From contig CM067515.1 of NCBI GenBank assembly GCA_034509495.1, forward strand, positions 19,887,980 through 19,951,979: a DNA stretch of 64,000 bases, in the 5' to 3' direction. Below the pieces are notes generated by a model. It was not told the origin of the DNA, did no database searches, and saw nothing but the letters and a program-made list of their open reading frames with translations. The stretch is from Acestrorhynchus altus. Taxonomy: Eukaryota > Chordata > Actinopteri > Characiformes > Acestrorhynchidae. Made by a program: the position numbers and the translations under genes. Of this stretch, positions 11,761-22,915 are shown one piece after another. Every line of letters starts with the position of its first letter. Positions within the stretch are counted from its first letter, which is position 1.

Positions 11761-14620
11761 TAGGATAGGATAGGATAGGACTTTATTGATCCCTTGGGAG
11801 GGTTCCCTCAGGGAAATTAAGGTTCCAGCCGCAGCATAATTACAGTACAGAAAAGGTAGAAAGAGATAATAATTTAGTAAAGAAACACTATATAAATATA
11901 AAGAATATATAATATAGAGACTATATTACAATATACAATATATATCGATAGTGCATGAGAAAAAGTAGAAAAAGAGTCAAGTAGGAGGGGGTATTACACA
12001 TTATTATTATTATTGCACTTGAGCTGTATATTTCATTGTTATTATTGCACTTGAAATGTATATTGCACCAAGTCCAGATGTGTTGTGGTTGTGGGTTGTG
12101 AGTTACTGGTCGTTCCTATCCGTTCCCATCCTCCATCATCCTGTTAGCACTCCTCCCTCCCAGAGAGGAGTTGTACAGTCTGATGGCATGCGGGACAAAA
12201 GAGTTTTTAAGTCTGTTGGTCCTGCACTTGGGAAGGAGCAGTCTCTCACTGAACAGGCTCTTCTGGTGGCTGATGACAATGTGCAGAGGGTGACTTGCAT
12301 TGTCCATAATGTCCAGTAGTTTTTTCAGAGTCCTCTTCTCTGCCACTGACACCAGAGGGTCCAGCTTTGTGCCAACCACAGAGCCAGCCCGTCTGATCAG
12401 TTTGTCTAGCCTGTGTGCGTCCTTCTTGGATATGCTGCCCCCCCCCCAGCACACCACAGTGTAGAACAGGACACTGGCAACCATGGACTGATAAAACATC
12501 CACAGGAGTTTCCTGCAGATGTTGAAGGACCGTAGCCTCCTCAGAAAATATAGCCTGCTCTGTCCATTTCTGTACAGATGGTCAATGTTACATGTCCAGT
12601 CCAACTTTCTGTCCAGCCACAGCCTGAGGTACTTGTAGGAGTCCACAGCCTCCACCTCATCTCCCTCAATCAGAACTGGTTGTGACTTTGGTCTGGACCT
12701 CCCAAAGTCAATGACCAGCTCCTTGGTCTTTGAGGTGTTGAGTTACACATGATTCCTGTGGCACCAGGCTGCAAAGTCCCTCACCAGGCTCCGGTATTCC
12801 TCTTCACTATCATCCCCGATAAACCCAACTATGGCTGTATCATCAGCAAACTTCTGGATGCGACACAGCTTGAGTTGTAGCAGAAGTTTGCTGTGTACAG
12901 GGTGAAGAGAAGAGGGGCCAGCACTGTGCCCTGGGGTGCTCCAGTGCTGCTGATCACAGTGTCAGACATGATGTCCTTCAGCCTGACATACTGCGACCTG
13001 TCTGTGAGGTAGCTGGAGAGCCAGGTGACCAGGCAGGGGTCCACTCGCTTCCCATTCAGTTTGTCCTGGAGCATAAGAGGCTGGATGGTGTTGAAAGCAC
13101 TTAAGAAGTCCAGAAACAGGATCCTCACTATGCCGTTACCCTTATCTAGGTGCGAGTGGGCTCAGTGTAGCAGGTAGATGATTGTGTCTTCCACACCAAC
13201 ACCTGGCCGGTATGCGAACTGCAGACCATCCTGGGCATGTTGCACCTGGGGTCTGAGGAGACAGAGGAAGAGCCGCTCTAGTGTCTTCATCAGATGGGAA
13301 GTGAGTGCCACCGGTCGGAAGTCATTCAGATCACTTGGTCGGTTCTTTTTTGGAACTGGAACAATGCACAATGTCTTCCAGAGGGTAGGCACTCTCCCCA
13401 CCTGCAGGCTGAGGTTGAAGAGACGCTGGAGTGGCTCACCCAGTTCTGCAGCGCAGGTCTTCAGCAGTTGGGGACATACTTTGTCAGGGCCTGCTGCTTT
13501 CCTGGGGTGAAGCCTCTTCAGTTGACCTCTGACCTGGTCTGCCGTGAAGAAAGAGGTCTGTGTTGTGGTGGTGGATGGGGGGGAGGAGGAGTAGGAGGAG
13601 GCAGTTGCTGTGGTAGATGGGTGGGGATGTGTTGAGGAAAGTAGAGATGGATGCAGCGAGGGAGAGGGTGTGGGGTACATGGGCTGGTTGAACCGGTTGA
13701 AGAAGCCTTCTCCACTGTTCCCCCCACAACTCTGGTCTTGGTATTGTGGCCTGTGATGGTTTTCACACCTTCCCAGACCTCCCGTATATTGTTCCCCTCC
13801 AGCTTTCATTCCACCTTCCTCCTGTAGCTGTCTTTGGCCTCCCGCAGACAGCACTTTAACTCCTTCTGTGCTGCTCTCATCGCCTCCCTGTCCCCACTCT
13901 GAAAGGCGGCCTTCTTCCTGTTGAGGACAGCTTTGACTTTCTGTGTTACCCATGGCTTGTTGTTAGGGTAACACTGTACAGTCTTTGCGGCGGAACCCAC
14001 GTCTGCGCAGAAGTTGAGATAGTCTGTCAGACAGTGTGTCAAACCCTCAATATCACCCCCTTTGACCATGTAGGTGAAGCAGAGCATCTCAGTCAGTGGT
14101 GTCGTAACAATCCCTGAGAATTTCTTCTACTTCTGGAGACCACTTCCTGATGGTTCTGGTGGTTGCAGGCTGTCTTTGGACCATCGGGGTGTACTTTGGC
14201 TGAAGGTGGACCAGTTGGTGGTTCGACTTCCCCAGTGGGGGTAGAGGTGTGATGCTGTATGCCTTTTTAACATTAGCATACAGCAGATAAATTGTCTCTT
14301 GTAGGACAGTCCACACACTGGTGAAAAGCAGCCAAAGTAGAGTCCAAAGTAGCATGATTAAAGTCCAGAAATGATCATGAATGCTTCCGGGTGCTGTGTC
14401 TGCAGCTGTGCAGTAAGAGAATGTATGTGCTCACATGCAGCGGCTACATCTGCGCTCGGAGCGATGTAGACGCAGACGGCGATCACGTGACTGAATTTGC
14501 GGGGGACGTAGTAGGGCTGGAGGCTAATTATTAACAGCTCCAGCTCTGGACCACATAAGACAATCTTTACATTAATATGGCCTGGATCACTTTTTGCACT
14601 TCAAAGTAGAAAATAGGCAG
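11761..14620 (-). mobile_element. LINE B: CR1/Rex1-like retrotransposon, 5'-truncated, well preserved
   Basis: The minus strand runs from about 14620, inside the endonuclease domain, through a linker and reverse transcriptase to a 3' UTR ending at 11761. The 3' end reads GGGATCAATAAAGTCC followed by tandem TATCC units (AGGATAGGATAGGA on the plus strand), a short-repeat tail typical of CR1-type elements. The CpG-rich 5' part (14440-14520) contrasts with the AT-rich surroundings. With one clear single-base deletion and about four stops it is among the youngest insertions here. The missing 5' end fits incomplete reverse transcription. Confidence 0.85.
12116..14600 (-). pseudogene. ORF2 relic of LINE B (endonuclease/reverse transcriptase)
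   Basis: On the minus strand the order is: endonuclease remnant with YYVPRKFSHVI (about 14510); ITPLPPLGKSNHQLVHLQP (about 14240); CYPNNKPWVTQKVKAVLN (about 13965); RT fingers HPRKAAGPDKV and LNDFRPVALTSHLMKTLER (about 13500-13280); motif A LFLDFLSAFNTI with its aspartate kept (about 13115); STGAPQGTVLAPLLF (about 12925); motif C FADDTAIVG with both aspartates kept (about 12845); then YKYLRLWLDRKLDW and the C-terminal SHPLHIVIS and SFVPHAIRLYNSSLGG (about 12150). Breaks seen: stops near 14088, 13818, 13160 and 12745, a lost segment in the endonuclease near 14375, a frame change near 13600, and a one-base deletion near 12880 just before FADD. Catalytic residues of the RT are intact, but the gene cannot make one protein. 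Confidence 0.8.
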
Positions 14621-14754
14621 CCGTCTTGCACAGCGCTAGGTGAGTTTCCTTATAATGCTCCTGACAGTATGACAAACACATGCACATGCCTTCTCTGATA
14701 CATGAGAATTACCTCTTTTTGCCAAAAAAAACAAAACAAAAAAACTCCAGCTAA

Positions 14755-14850
14755 CAATGGCAAGCACCACGACCTGGGATTCAAACCTGCGATCCTCAAA
14801 TTAGAGTGCTTGCACTTTAGATCATTGAGCCACTCAGATCATACACCATA
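14755..14850 (-). mobile_element. tRNA-like SINE head (family C)
   Basis: On the minus strand GAGTGGCTCAATGATCTAAA (A-box region) is followed by GCAGGTTTGAATCCCAGG (close to a canonical B box). Pairing of a full cloverleaf is poor, so this is a tRNA-derived repeat rather than a tRNA gene. A second copy with the same layout and strand is at 26645-26737. Confidence 0.5.
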
Positions 14851-14879
14851 ACTTTATAAACTATCCTACATATCCTACA

Positions 14880-15630
14880 TTATTATTGCTCTAGTCATGG
14901 GCATAGTTTTAGCATGGATGGAGTTGATGCATCTCCCCCAATATCACACAATAATTTAAATGTCCCCCAATGAGTTGATTCCTGGACAGATTGATGTGTC
15001 CTCTGATGTGTCTAATATCCAGTGAATTGTCCCCACCAATTTGCACTCCCCGTTCTCAACTTGCGAGACAGAAGGACCATTTGCTGCCACATAGAACTAC
15101 GTCACAACCTGTCCCCACCACTGTTAAGAACAAATCTATGCCTTTGGCCCTGGTGTTATGGTACCTCACAAAAATCTATTGTCTGTCAATCAGTTAGGAA
15201 CACTTTGTTGTTTTTTTGGCACTGAGGCACTGATCAGCTGAATTTAACACTTGTGGCTAAAGGATTGTTTGGCTGTCCAAATACACCAATGAGGACATTC
15301 TGGGAATATGCCTCACATCTTGAAAAGCATACATTCACAGAACAGGGCAGCTGTTCTCCAGTGTTAATGAAGCATACTAAAAATCTATTCAGTTATTCTG
15401 AGCTTAAGTGTTACTTTAGATGAACGTGCTCCATTATTAGAGGCATGTTAAGTAATGTATATTGGAAATTTCTTTTTTCCTCAGCATATTAATTCACATT
15501 TTTTTTTAAATGAATGTGTACCATTTATAAATGGGTTCCTAATTTGCATCACTGCAAAGACCACATAACTGCATTATTTCCAACTCTTTATGCATGCTTA
15601 ACCACAGAAATGAAGAGAAAAAAAAATTAA
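14880..15630. other. No supported feature; C-rich repeat-like segment at 14930-15130
   Basis: The motif TGTCCCC or CCCCCA recurs several times between 14934 and 15120, suggesting an old repeat, but I cannot assign it. Confidence 0.3.
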
Positions 15631-15639
15631 ATGAGGCCC

Positions 15640-16010
15640 CCAATTTCTTTCATGTATTTAAAATATCTGTTGATATGCTGCATAATAATCATTCACATTA
15701 TGATACATGTTTCATATGAGTACATTTGCTGGAGGAGTTGTTTACTAATGATTTCATTGATCCTCTGCTAATCAGTATGCAGGTTTTGAATGAATCATGT
15801 TGATTTCATTGGTTTCAAGCTTTAAACAAAGATGAATTTAATTAGATTCATTAATCAGTGCATCGCTCTGCAACTAGGAGATGTAATTGCAGCTATAGCA
15901 AATAGAGAACTCATAGTTTTGTATCCTAAACTGTCTCATGAACATGTTGGGTCTCATCAATAGTCTGGAAGTTTTGGTGTTTCATCTAATGCTGCAAATC
16001 AGACAGCTCA
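15640..16010. promoter_or_regulatory. candidate conserved noncoding element
   Basis: The block is unique, free of microsatellites and TE motifs, and dense in homeodomain-type cores, e.g. GATGAATTTAATTAGATTCA and TTAATCAGTGCATC around 15830-15865, plus TGATTTCATTGATC near 15750. This composition is typical of vertebrate developmental enhancers. Conservation itself cannot be seen in one sequence, so this is inference. Confidence 0.25.
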
Positions 16011-16229
16011 CACTGAAAAAACACAATTAAGCCCCATCTCTTTTATAATTAAAATGAATGAGATGAAAAAGCAAGTTAGATTATAAAATAAAAGGAAACC
16101 ATCTCTGACGTTGGGCAAACTAGTTATGCGTTTAATGTCATTACTGAGATGACGAATGAAATAACAACACCAATCAAGGAGAATAAAACTCAATAATCAG
16201 CTTGACAGATAGCAAACTCTCCTAAGAAA

Positions 16230-16700
16230 TGCACGCAAAATAATTGCTTTTCACCTCATTATAATTCACCCTAATCCCACCAGGGACCCCCTGCATCAGA
16301 ACTAACAATTTATTGTGGACCCTGCCTCCATTCCTGTTCTATTCAATATTAACTGCTTAATTAACAGAGTTGAAGTGCATTATGGAACTGGAAATGAAGA
16401 TGCACAGTGAGGTAACCTTGTTGGTCCGTCGCAGATGAATGCAGGCGGAGCCTAAGTGAACTAAATTAAGAATCAGGGAGACACAGCTGTTGTCTGCTAC
16501 AATGGACTCTCTGGAGACCTGAGGAGCCTTTAAGAGACAAAAACGCAGAAATGCAGAGTTTATCATGTGAGGAAAGATGCTTCTGTTGTGCATTTACTAA
16601 CATGAAGCATTTCTCCCTAGGCAGCCTGAAAAAGTAGCTATTACTAAGCCATTCCCCAGCCTTCCCAAGCAACGGCAAACCTGTGGACTTTTTCATGATA
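16230..16700. promoter_or_regulatory. candidate conserved noncoding element
   Basis: A unique block without repeat signatures, with TTAATTAACAGAG, GTGCATTATGG and AACTAAATTAAG homeobox-like cores set in mixed-composition sequence, adjacent to the previous candidate. No coding frame is convincing. Inference only. Confidence 0.25.
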
Positions 16701-17079
16701 CACAATGCATTATATATCTTGTATCAAGCTATTAAACATGTCTGAATAGACAAAATACATCTGGAATACAGTAGCACAGATAAATAAAAATAAAAAAAGC
16801 AATATATATGCACAATATTTTTTATTTAATGATTACAAAACACCATTTAAGGAAATTCTGATAAGCAAGTGGCACAGTATCACCTAAATCAACTACTTAT
16901 TATTTACTAGTAACTATGTGGTTTATACAGTCAAATGTTTTACAGTTATACATGGACAGCTCAAACAACCATGAAAATACATGAGCTTAGTTGGATCAGA
17001 CAGATTTATTTATAACAGTTATCTCTGTAGTACATTCAGTGAACACTAGGCATCACTGGGAAGTGGTCATAGTGTAGTG

Positions 17080-17460
17080 CAGGGGTTACCCACCTTTGGA
17101 ACATCATGGCCCACCTGTTTATAACTAAAAGAGCCCAATGGCCCAGAAGAAAAAATGTTTTTGCCTTTTATTTCTCAAGCGCTGACACTGAAAATGTGAG
17201 AATGAGGGCCTGAACAGATCAAAAATAGCAAAGATGTGTTGCTAACATTAGATGCCACATCTATTTACAGAATGTGGAGTTCTTTAATTATAGTTAATTA
17301 GAATTATAGACTATAAGCTGTCTCTATACACAATCTGCCTCCCATGCTATCACATCTCACATTCTACATTTTTTTCACATAGACTTATGATTTAAAGTGG
17401 CATTACCAGTCCTATGGTCTACTACCTCCCCCTTAGGATACCAGAGGTTGAGAAACCCTG
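17080..17460. mobile_element. hAT-like MITE, short copy
   Basis: It begins CAGGGGTTACCCACCTTTGG and ends GGTTGAGAAACCCTG, inverted ends of the type CAGGG(G)TT..CAACC. The inside includes TGGCCCACCTGTTTA and GATTTAAAGTGGCATTACC, both echoed in the copy at 41421-42216 (CCCACCTGTTTA, GATGTAAAGTACCATTA). No transposase is present. I could not find a convincing 8-bp target duplication, so the superfamily call is by end sequence only. Confidence 0.5.
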
Positions 17461-18800
17461 GTAAAATAAGAAACGCAGACCTGCATGGGCCATGCAGCAC
17501 TACCAGTAGACTCCTGAAGAAATGGGGGCATTCTAAAACTTTTGACTCATAGTGTGAATATAACATATTGGTGCTGGCAAATGCCTCTTACCATCTTTAA
17601 TTAACCACTGAAAACCACTGAAAAACCACTGATTCAGTAGTGGAAATAGCTTTATTCTAACAGAGGAATGATGTTTAATGAAGTAAACTTGCTGAAAAAG
17701 CCAGATGAAATGTTCTGCATTAAACACGGCAGTATTTACGGTAGACTCCACTGATATTTATGTTCTTTCCTGATTTTTGACTGTATATTTTACAGATATC
17801 TGTATATAATTATATACAGTTAGGTAGTTTTGTGTTTCTACATGTAGATGAATATTAGAAACTTCTTTTTATAAAGACAGCAGCTACTCCAAATGCCAGT
17901 CAGTTGAGACAATTTTTACAATTTAAAGAAAATATGCAAATTAATTTTAATTGGACTTTGATAGAAATGCTGTTTACTGAAGATAGTAAAACGGGGAGAA
18001 AAAATGCAGAGGATACTAACCTTGAATTGAATGAAGAAGCAGGTTTGATGTAGGTTAGTAATAAAACAAGTGAATTTGATTATATAAGGCATGTTACTCA
18101 TAGTAGACATAAACTCATACATTAATTGTCATCTTTCATGATTATTTTTCCTTGTCTTAGGGATCTACTAAGTAGTCAATTTAGAAAGAAAGAATTCACA
18201 AGACTTCTGTTTTTTTCATTTAATGGTAATATAATTTTTGAAATCATCTTAAAGTCATGCAGAAGGCCACATAAGCTACCTTCAAGATAGTATTGGGCAC
18301 TTCGTTTGGAAACACAGTTGTGTAGAAAACTCAATCAGTCAAAAAGCAGATTTCTGCATTTTGAATGTATTTGGGACTTGCTACTGTAAGTTACATTGTG
18401 GCTTTGCTTAACCCTAGGTGCTGTTTTAATGTTCTGTATACACCCCATGTCCTAAGGCTCACAAATGGCTTCATAAAATGGCTTAGTTGAGATTTAACCC
18501 TCCCAATGTTCCTTTCTTGAGGAAACAACTTTCATACAAGCCTGTCTTACTGAATGTTTGATTTTTCTTTCTTTGCAGAAAGAAAGTCTTTCTTTGCAGA
18601 AAGGCTGCATTTTATATTCTTTTTTTCTACATCATAGGTGTAAACAATAACACTTTAGTAAGAAAAGGCATTTCTATAGCTTCAGAAAGTAGCAGAAATG
18701 TACAGAAATATAAACATCATTTTCCAATCGGGGAGACTTTAGAAAAAATTGTCAAATTGCATGTTGGATAAAAGATCATTAGGTGAGTTTTCTCTCCAAT
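17461..18800. other. AT-rich sequence; small hairpin duplication at 18567-18604
   Basis: CTTTCTTTGCAGAAAGAAAG, itself nearly palindromic, is followed at once by a second CTTTCTTTGCAGAAAG. Otherwise nothing is recognised. Confidence 0.4.
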
Positions 18801-18811
18801 AACTGTGGTCT

Positions 18812-19045
18812 TCTTCTTCTTTCAGCTGCTCCCTTTAGGGGTCGCCACAGCAGATCATCTGCCTCCATCTTGCCCTATCACCTGCCTCCTCTACTGTTAC
18901 ACCAACCATCTCCATGTCCACCTTCACTACATCCATAAACCTTCTCTGAGGCCTTCCTCTTCCCCTTCTGCCCGGGAGCTCCATCTCCAACATTCTTTGT
19001 CCAATGTATCCACTACTCCTCCTCAATACATGTCCAAACCATGTC
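18812..19045 (-). mobile_element. LINE F: 3' end of an RTE-like non-LTR retrotransposon
   Basis: The minus strand has an open frame starting TWFGHVLRRSSGYIG, continuing with MLEMELPGRRGRGRPQRRF and VKVDMEMVGV and ending RWRQMICCGDP then a stop. This is the C-terminal tail that follows the reverse transcriptase in a common fish LINE (usually placed near RTE). A GAAGAAGAAG-type tail follows the stop. Only the last 70 or so codons remain, a heavily 5'-truncated insertion. They are open, so the copy is moderately young. Confidence 0.65.
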
Positions 19046-19062
19046 AACCTGGCTGCAATTAA

Positions 19063-19103
19063 ATGTGGTACGGGTCCTTATTGACCCGAAAGATAACACA
19101 AGG
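19063..19103. mobile_element. possible piggyBac-like element end
   Basis: TTAA at 19059-19062 is followed by a short segment that contains the inverted pair CGGGTC and GACCCG and ends AACACAAGGG. The reverse complement begins CCCTTGTGTTATC, which resembles ends of fish TTAA-targeting elements. It is very short and the second TTAA is not preserved. Confidence 0.3.
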
Positions 19104-19194
19104 GTATTGCTATGAAGCAATTACCCCTAGAAACCCCTGGATAAAGCTTAGCCCCCCAATCATTAATCTGTAGTGACTGTCCTGGGAGCTAAAA

Positions 19195-19400
19195 ATGTTC
19201 TTAACTTTGAATTTGCGTTAAAGTAAAATAGGAGTAATTATAGTCATTTTTGGAGAATTTCTCTTGGTCCATTTATAATGAAATTCCGATGCAATGCAAA
19301 AAAAAGTCAAATTCATAACTTGGAGAAAACAAAATGGAAAAAAATAGAGATTCATGGTTTTCATTGAACACTGATAATATATAGCGTATAATAACTTGCA
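19195..19400 (+). repeat. MITE-like repeat, related to 41890-42060
   Basis: TTGGAGAATTTCTCTTGGTCC with TTGGAGAAAACAAAATGG and the AGATTCATGGTTTTCATTG segment align in order and strand with GAGCATTTCTATTGGTC, TGGAGAAAACAAAAAAAC and following text at 41930-42040. No coding frame is present. Confidence 0.4.
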
Positions 19401-20439
19401 CAAACACTGAGATTCTCCTGTTACTAGGAGAATCTGGTGCTCTCTGTTGCTGTTTTTACTGTCATTTGTTTTGAAGCATGAAAGAAATGGGTAAAACAAG
19501 GGTAGGGGTGCATTAGTGTGTGGTAGTTTTTAGATTTTATATTGCACAGACACTTTATGTATCTTCCACTGCTCAGTTAATTACAAAGCTCTGGTGCACA
19601 TTTTAATGTACATTCATTATATTTGTTTATATATTTGCAGCATTTTTACACCTTTTTTATTGGTACGAGGGATTCATTCAGATTGTGTCATTCACTTCTA
19701 TTCATCTAGGAGTGTGACTATGCTAGGCCAGTTTTATGGGAGCTTTCTACCTTAGATTATTACATTTTATTTTTTCAAATAAATGAAATAAATTGCTCTG
19801 CACTACCCACATATCTCTGAAACTGAAAGCATACAGATATAGCAGTGTGCTGGTCATTCTAACACTGCTGTGGCTGCTATGAGTAGTGATGGTACTCTGG
19901 GTTTTCTGGAATCGACTCAGCTCCTACCGGTGGAATGAACCAACAAATTATTTAGTAAGTAACATTTTCATTCTGGAGTGGTCCCTCTTTTCACATACTG
20001 AACTTTGTTTCTTGTTTACTCTCTACCTGTATGAATGTTTTGTTCCAGATGGTGCAATGATGGCTTAAATTGTTACACTGACCCCAGAGTGTAACTTGAG
20101 AAAGGGAATTTGAATTCTTCCTTACCACTTCTAATCCTTGTTTATTGAAATCCTGTTCTTTAAGAATATGAAGTAGGAGTGAAGTAGTCCACAGAGTGCT
20201 GCAGTGTATAGGCAGAAACTAGTGTAATACTTCTGTACAACAGTGATAGACTGGCTGCTGAGAGAGTGAAGGGGCTGGTTGCCAACAGACCTTAATTAGC
20301 CTGTTAGGGATATGGCTTTACTCGCTTTTCTGGCCTCACATGACGCTTTATTGTGTCTTATAGACTTTTAGAAATACTTAATTTGAGAAATAAATCAATG
20401 ATGTGTTATAATGCATTTGACTATACATACATCATTCAA

Positions 20440-20625
20440 ATCAAATCAAATCAAATCAAATCCAATGTATTTGTATGGGACTTTTTTTACAACTGATGAC
20501 ACAATGCAGCTTTATAGAGATCAAAAATAAGATGATTAGCAATACAAGAGAGGGGACCCATCCTCCTCTGGTCAAATGACTCATACATTATTGATAAGGG
20601 GACACTGTCTCCTGTAATGATCAGG
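20440..20625 (-). repeat. dispersed repeat D with (TTTGA)n tail
   Basis: On the plus strand it begins with five CAAAT units (the inverted tail), followed by a reversed GCTGCATTGTG segment, then GGGACCCATCCTCCTCTGG and CTCATACATTATTGATAAGG. The latter two are the reverse complement of the copy at 1786-1926. It lacks coding sequence. Confidence 0.65.
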
Positions 20626-20699
20626 TGTACTCGAGTAATAATAATAGATTGATTGTGGTCATGAAAGTAACAGGAGCACATAATGAGGGTCCAAGTAAT

Positions 20700-21220
20700 T
20701 TTCTACATAGACTATACCAAGCCTGGGTTTTAGTACATTACAAGATTAGTATGTACATTGCTCTTTTGTACAGATATTGTAACGCATTATGAAATTTGTC
20801 TTTGTGAAGTCAAACACACTTCATAAAGAGTTGTGTATATTGTGTATATATTGTGTATATAAGTGACAATGTAAAGTATGGATGTTTTATAATGCATCAA
20901 AAATGCATCTATGAAGTATTATGAATACTGGTTGCATAGATATTTAACTTGTAGTGGATTGTCAATGTAAAAAGACTTTATTGCAAGTAATTTTGGAATA
21001 ATTTTCTATTGGACAGTTAGTCATGATGAACAAATTGTGAAAAAGTCAAAAATGGAAAAATGGAGCTCTTCAGCGATATGTTGGTGTAATTGACCACTAT
21101 ATATCATTCTAATATAACTAAGATATCATTCAAATTGCCTACCATTAGTTCAACACTGAAGCAGTATGTTCATAAGAGTTAGTAAATGTGTAATTATTGT
21201 GAAGGTTTCTTGTGACATGA
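20700..21220. other. No supported feature
   Basis: AT-rich; three imperfect TTGTGTATATTGTGTATA units occur near 20831-20862. Confidence 0.4.
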
Positions 21221-21229
21221 AGCCTGAGA

Positions 21230-21800
21230 ACATGTAGAATACCCTGTGCATTTGGAACCATTGCTGAAAACTGGAACAGCCGGCCTTTTAATTGTACATG
21301 ATTGTCTGTGATGTCTCAGTCTCCTTATGTGCAGACAGAAAGCAATTACTTCTTCAGGACTTCCAAACAGATGGCGCTGTGAAAATTAAGCTGCACCTTC
21401 ACAATTTAAAAAAAAGATGACTATTTCAGGTTTCATTTGCAAGTCTTTCAAGAAAGTGAACTGTATTTTCATTTTTTCACCTGTTTTTAAAAATTCTCTC
21501 TCTCGCTAAGATGTGAAACACTAACTGGAAAACAATGTCACCTTTCTTGTCGTTAGGGATCTGTGTGTCACTCCAGCACTGACTGTGTGTCACGCCCCCC
21601 CCCAGCCAATCATACGTGTCTGTTATTAGAATGCGTCCTCTCTAATTATCTAGTTTGGGCCCTCCGCCTGCCATTTTGTCATGATTTTCTCTGCTCTTGA
21701 CCTTCAAGGGGCATCTCTTCACAAATCCATGCCTTTTCCGAGTAAAGACATTTTAGCCCCATTTAAGAAGGACATTCACTCTAATTTAGCTTCTTGATAA
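21230..21800. promoter_or_regulatory. candidate conserved noncoding element
   Basis: A non-repetitive block of higher complexity with AGATGGCGCTGTG (21370), CAGCCAATCA (a CCAAT-type site, 21604), CTAATTATCTAG (21642), GCCATTTTGTCATG (21671) and TCTAATTTAGC (21780). The mix of motif-like cores without TE text suggests regulatory DNA. No coding frame is supported. Conservation is not testable here. Confidence 0.3.
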
Positions 21801-22425
21801 TAGGCTCAAATGAGACTAATTACAATGTTTTGCTCCTTATTCACAGTAAAATACAGTATCCAGGGAAACAAAATCTATTTAAAGAAATAAATCTCATATT
21901 TCTCAAGCATGTTCTCGACCAAAATCTGAAAATGATCCTGGTCATTAGTTGCAGATGTATAATGTTTTGCTTGGGTTGGCAGAAAAGGTCAGAGAGTTCA
22001 GACAGGAGGGTTTGTTTATTTGTACCTTGTGGGAGTCTCAATATCTTTTTATATAGTAAAGATCCATTTAGAATTAAATAATAAATTATTAATAAAAACC
22101 TCAAACCACTGAGGCAGGAATTAACCTAGTAATAATGTAGCTGAAAACATTTAGGTTACTACAGTTAATTAAAATTATTGTAATACATTAACAATCATAA
22201 ATAAATGAATGAAAGAAAGATGATAAAGGTGTACCAACATTTATCAACATTATGAGATAAACATCTGATCTCAAACACAAGATCTCTAATAGTACCTCTA
22301 GGACATACAGCATCAATGCCAGCTAACTCTAGATTCCATTAAGGTGATTATATTTAAAAGATATTGTTTTTGAAAATGTCTATAAAGTTAAGGTGGGGGT
22401 TCTCAGAGCACTGCTCCCTCTATAA

Positions 22426-22915
22426 TCAGAATCAGAGTTACTGTATTAATCCTAGAGGGAAATTGCAGCACCCATCAATATAAAATATAAAAAATAGAAT
22501 AGAAAGATAAAATAGATAAAAAAGAATAAGCAGAATTAACACTTTGGATCAAAGAATAAACTCTTTGGAAATATATACATGTTAAAATACTTATTAAAAA
22601 GCCATGATTATGATATTAACCTTGACAATAAATATGTACATCCAGAGTTATTGCACAGATAAATAAAATAAGCAAATTTCACAAGTGAAACATAGTGGTT
22701 TGTAGTGGTCACCAATTAAGGGAGGAGTTATAGAGTTTGATGGGCACAGGTAGGAATGATCTCCTGTGGCACTCTGTAGTGCATTTTGGTGGGATCAGTC
22801 TTGCACTAAAAGTGCTCCTGTGTCTCATCACTGTTTGGTAGAGTGGGACACAGAAAGTCCAGCTCAACTCCCACAAAATCACATAACCCTTCAGCATACA
22901 CCTCAGTTAACAGCC
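22426..22915 (-). mobile_element. LINE C: 3' end of a CR1/Rex1-like LINE
   Basis: The minus strand has a short frame (22897-22709) with HRSTFSARLIPPKC and RRSFLPVPIKLYNSSL, equivalent to LFSERLLLPKC and SFVPHAIRLYNSSLGG at the end of LINE B. The 3' UTR runs to about 22426, where the plus strand reads TTACTGTATTAATCC. A classic 5'-truncated insertion: only the last 60 or so codons and the UTR were copied. Confidence 0.7.

Noticed and set aside
13178..13635. Plus-strand frames of about 110 codons
   Set aside because: They are antisense to the LINE B reverse transcriptase, whose minus-strand frame carries all recognisable motifs.
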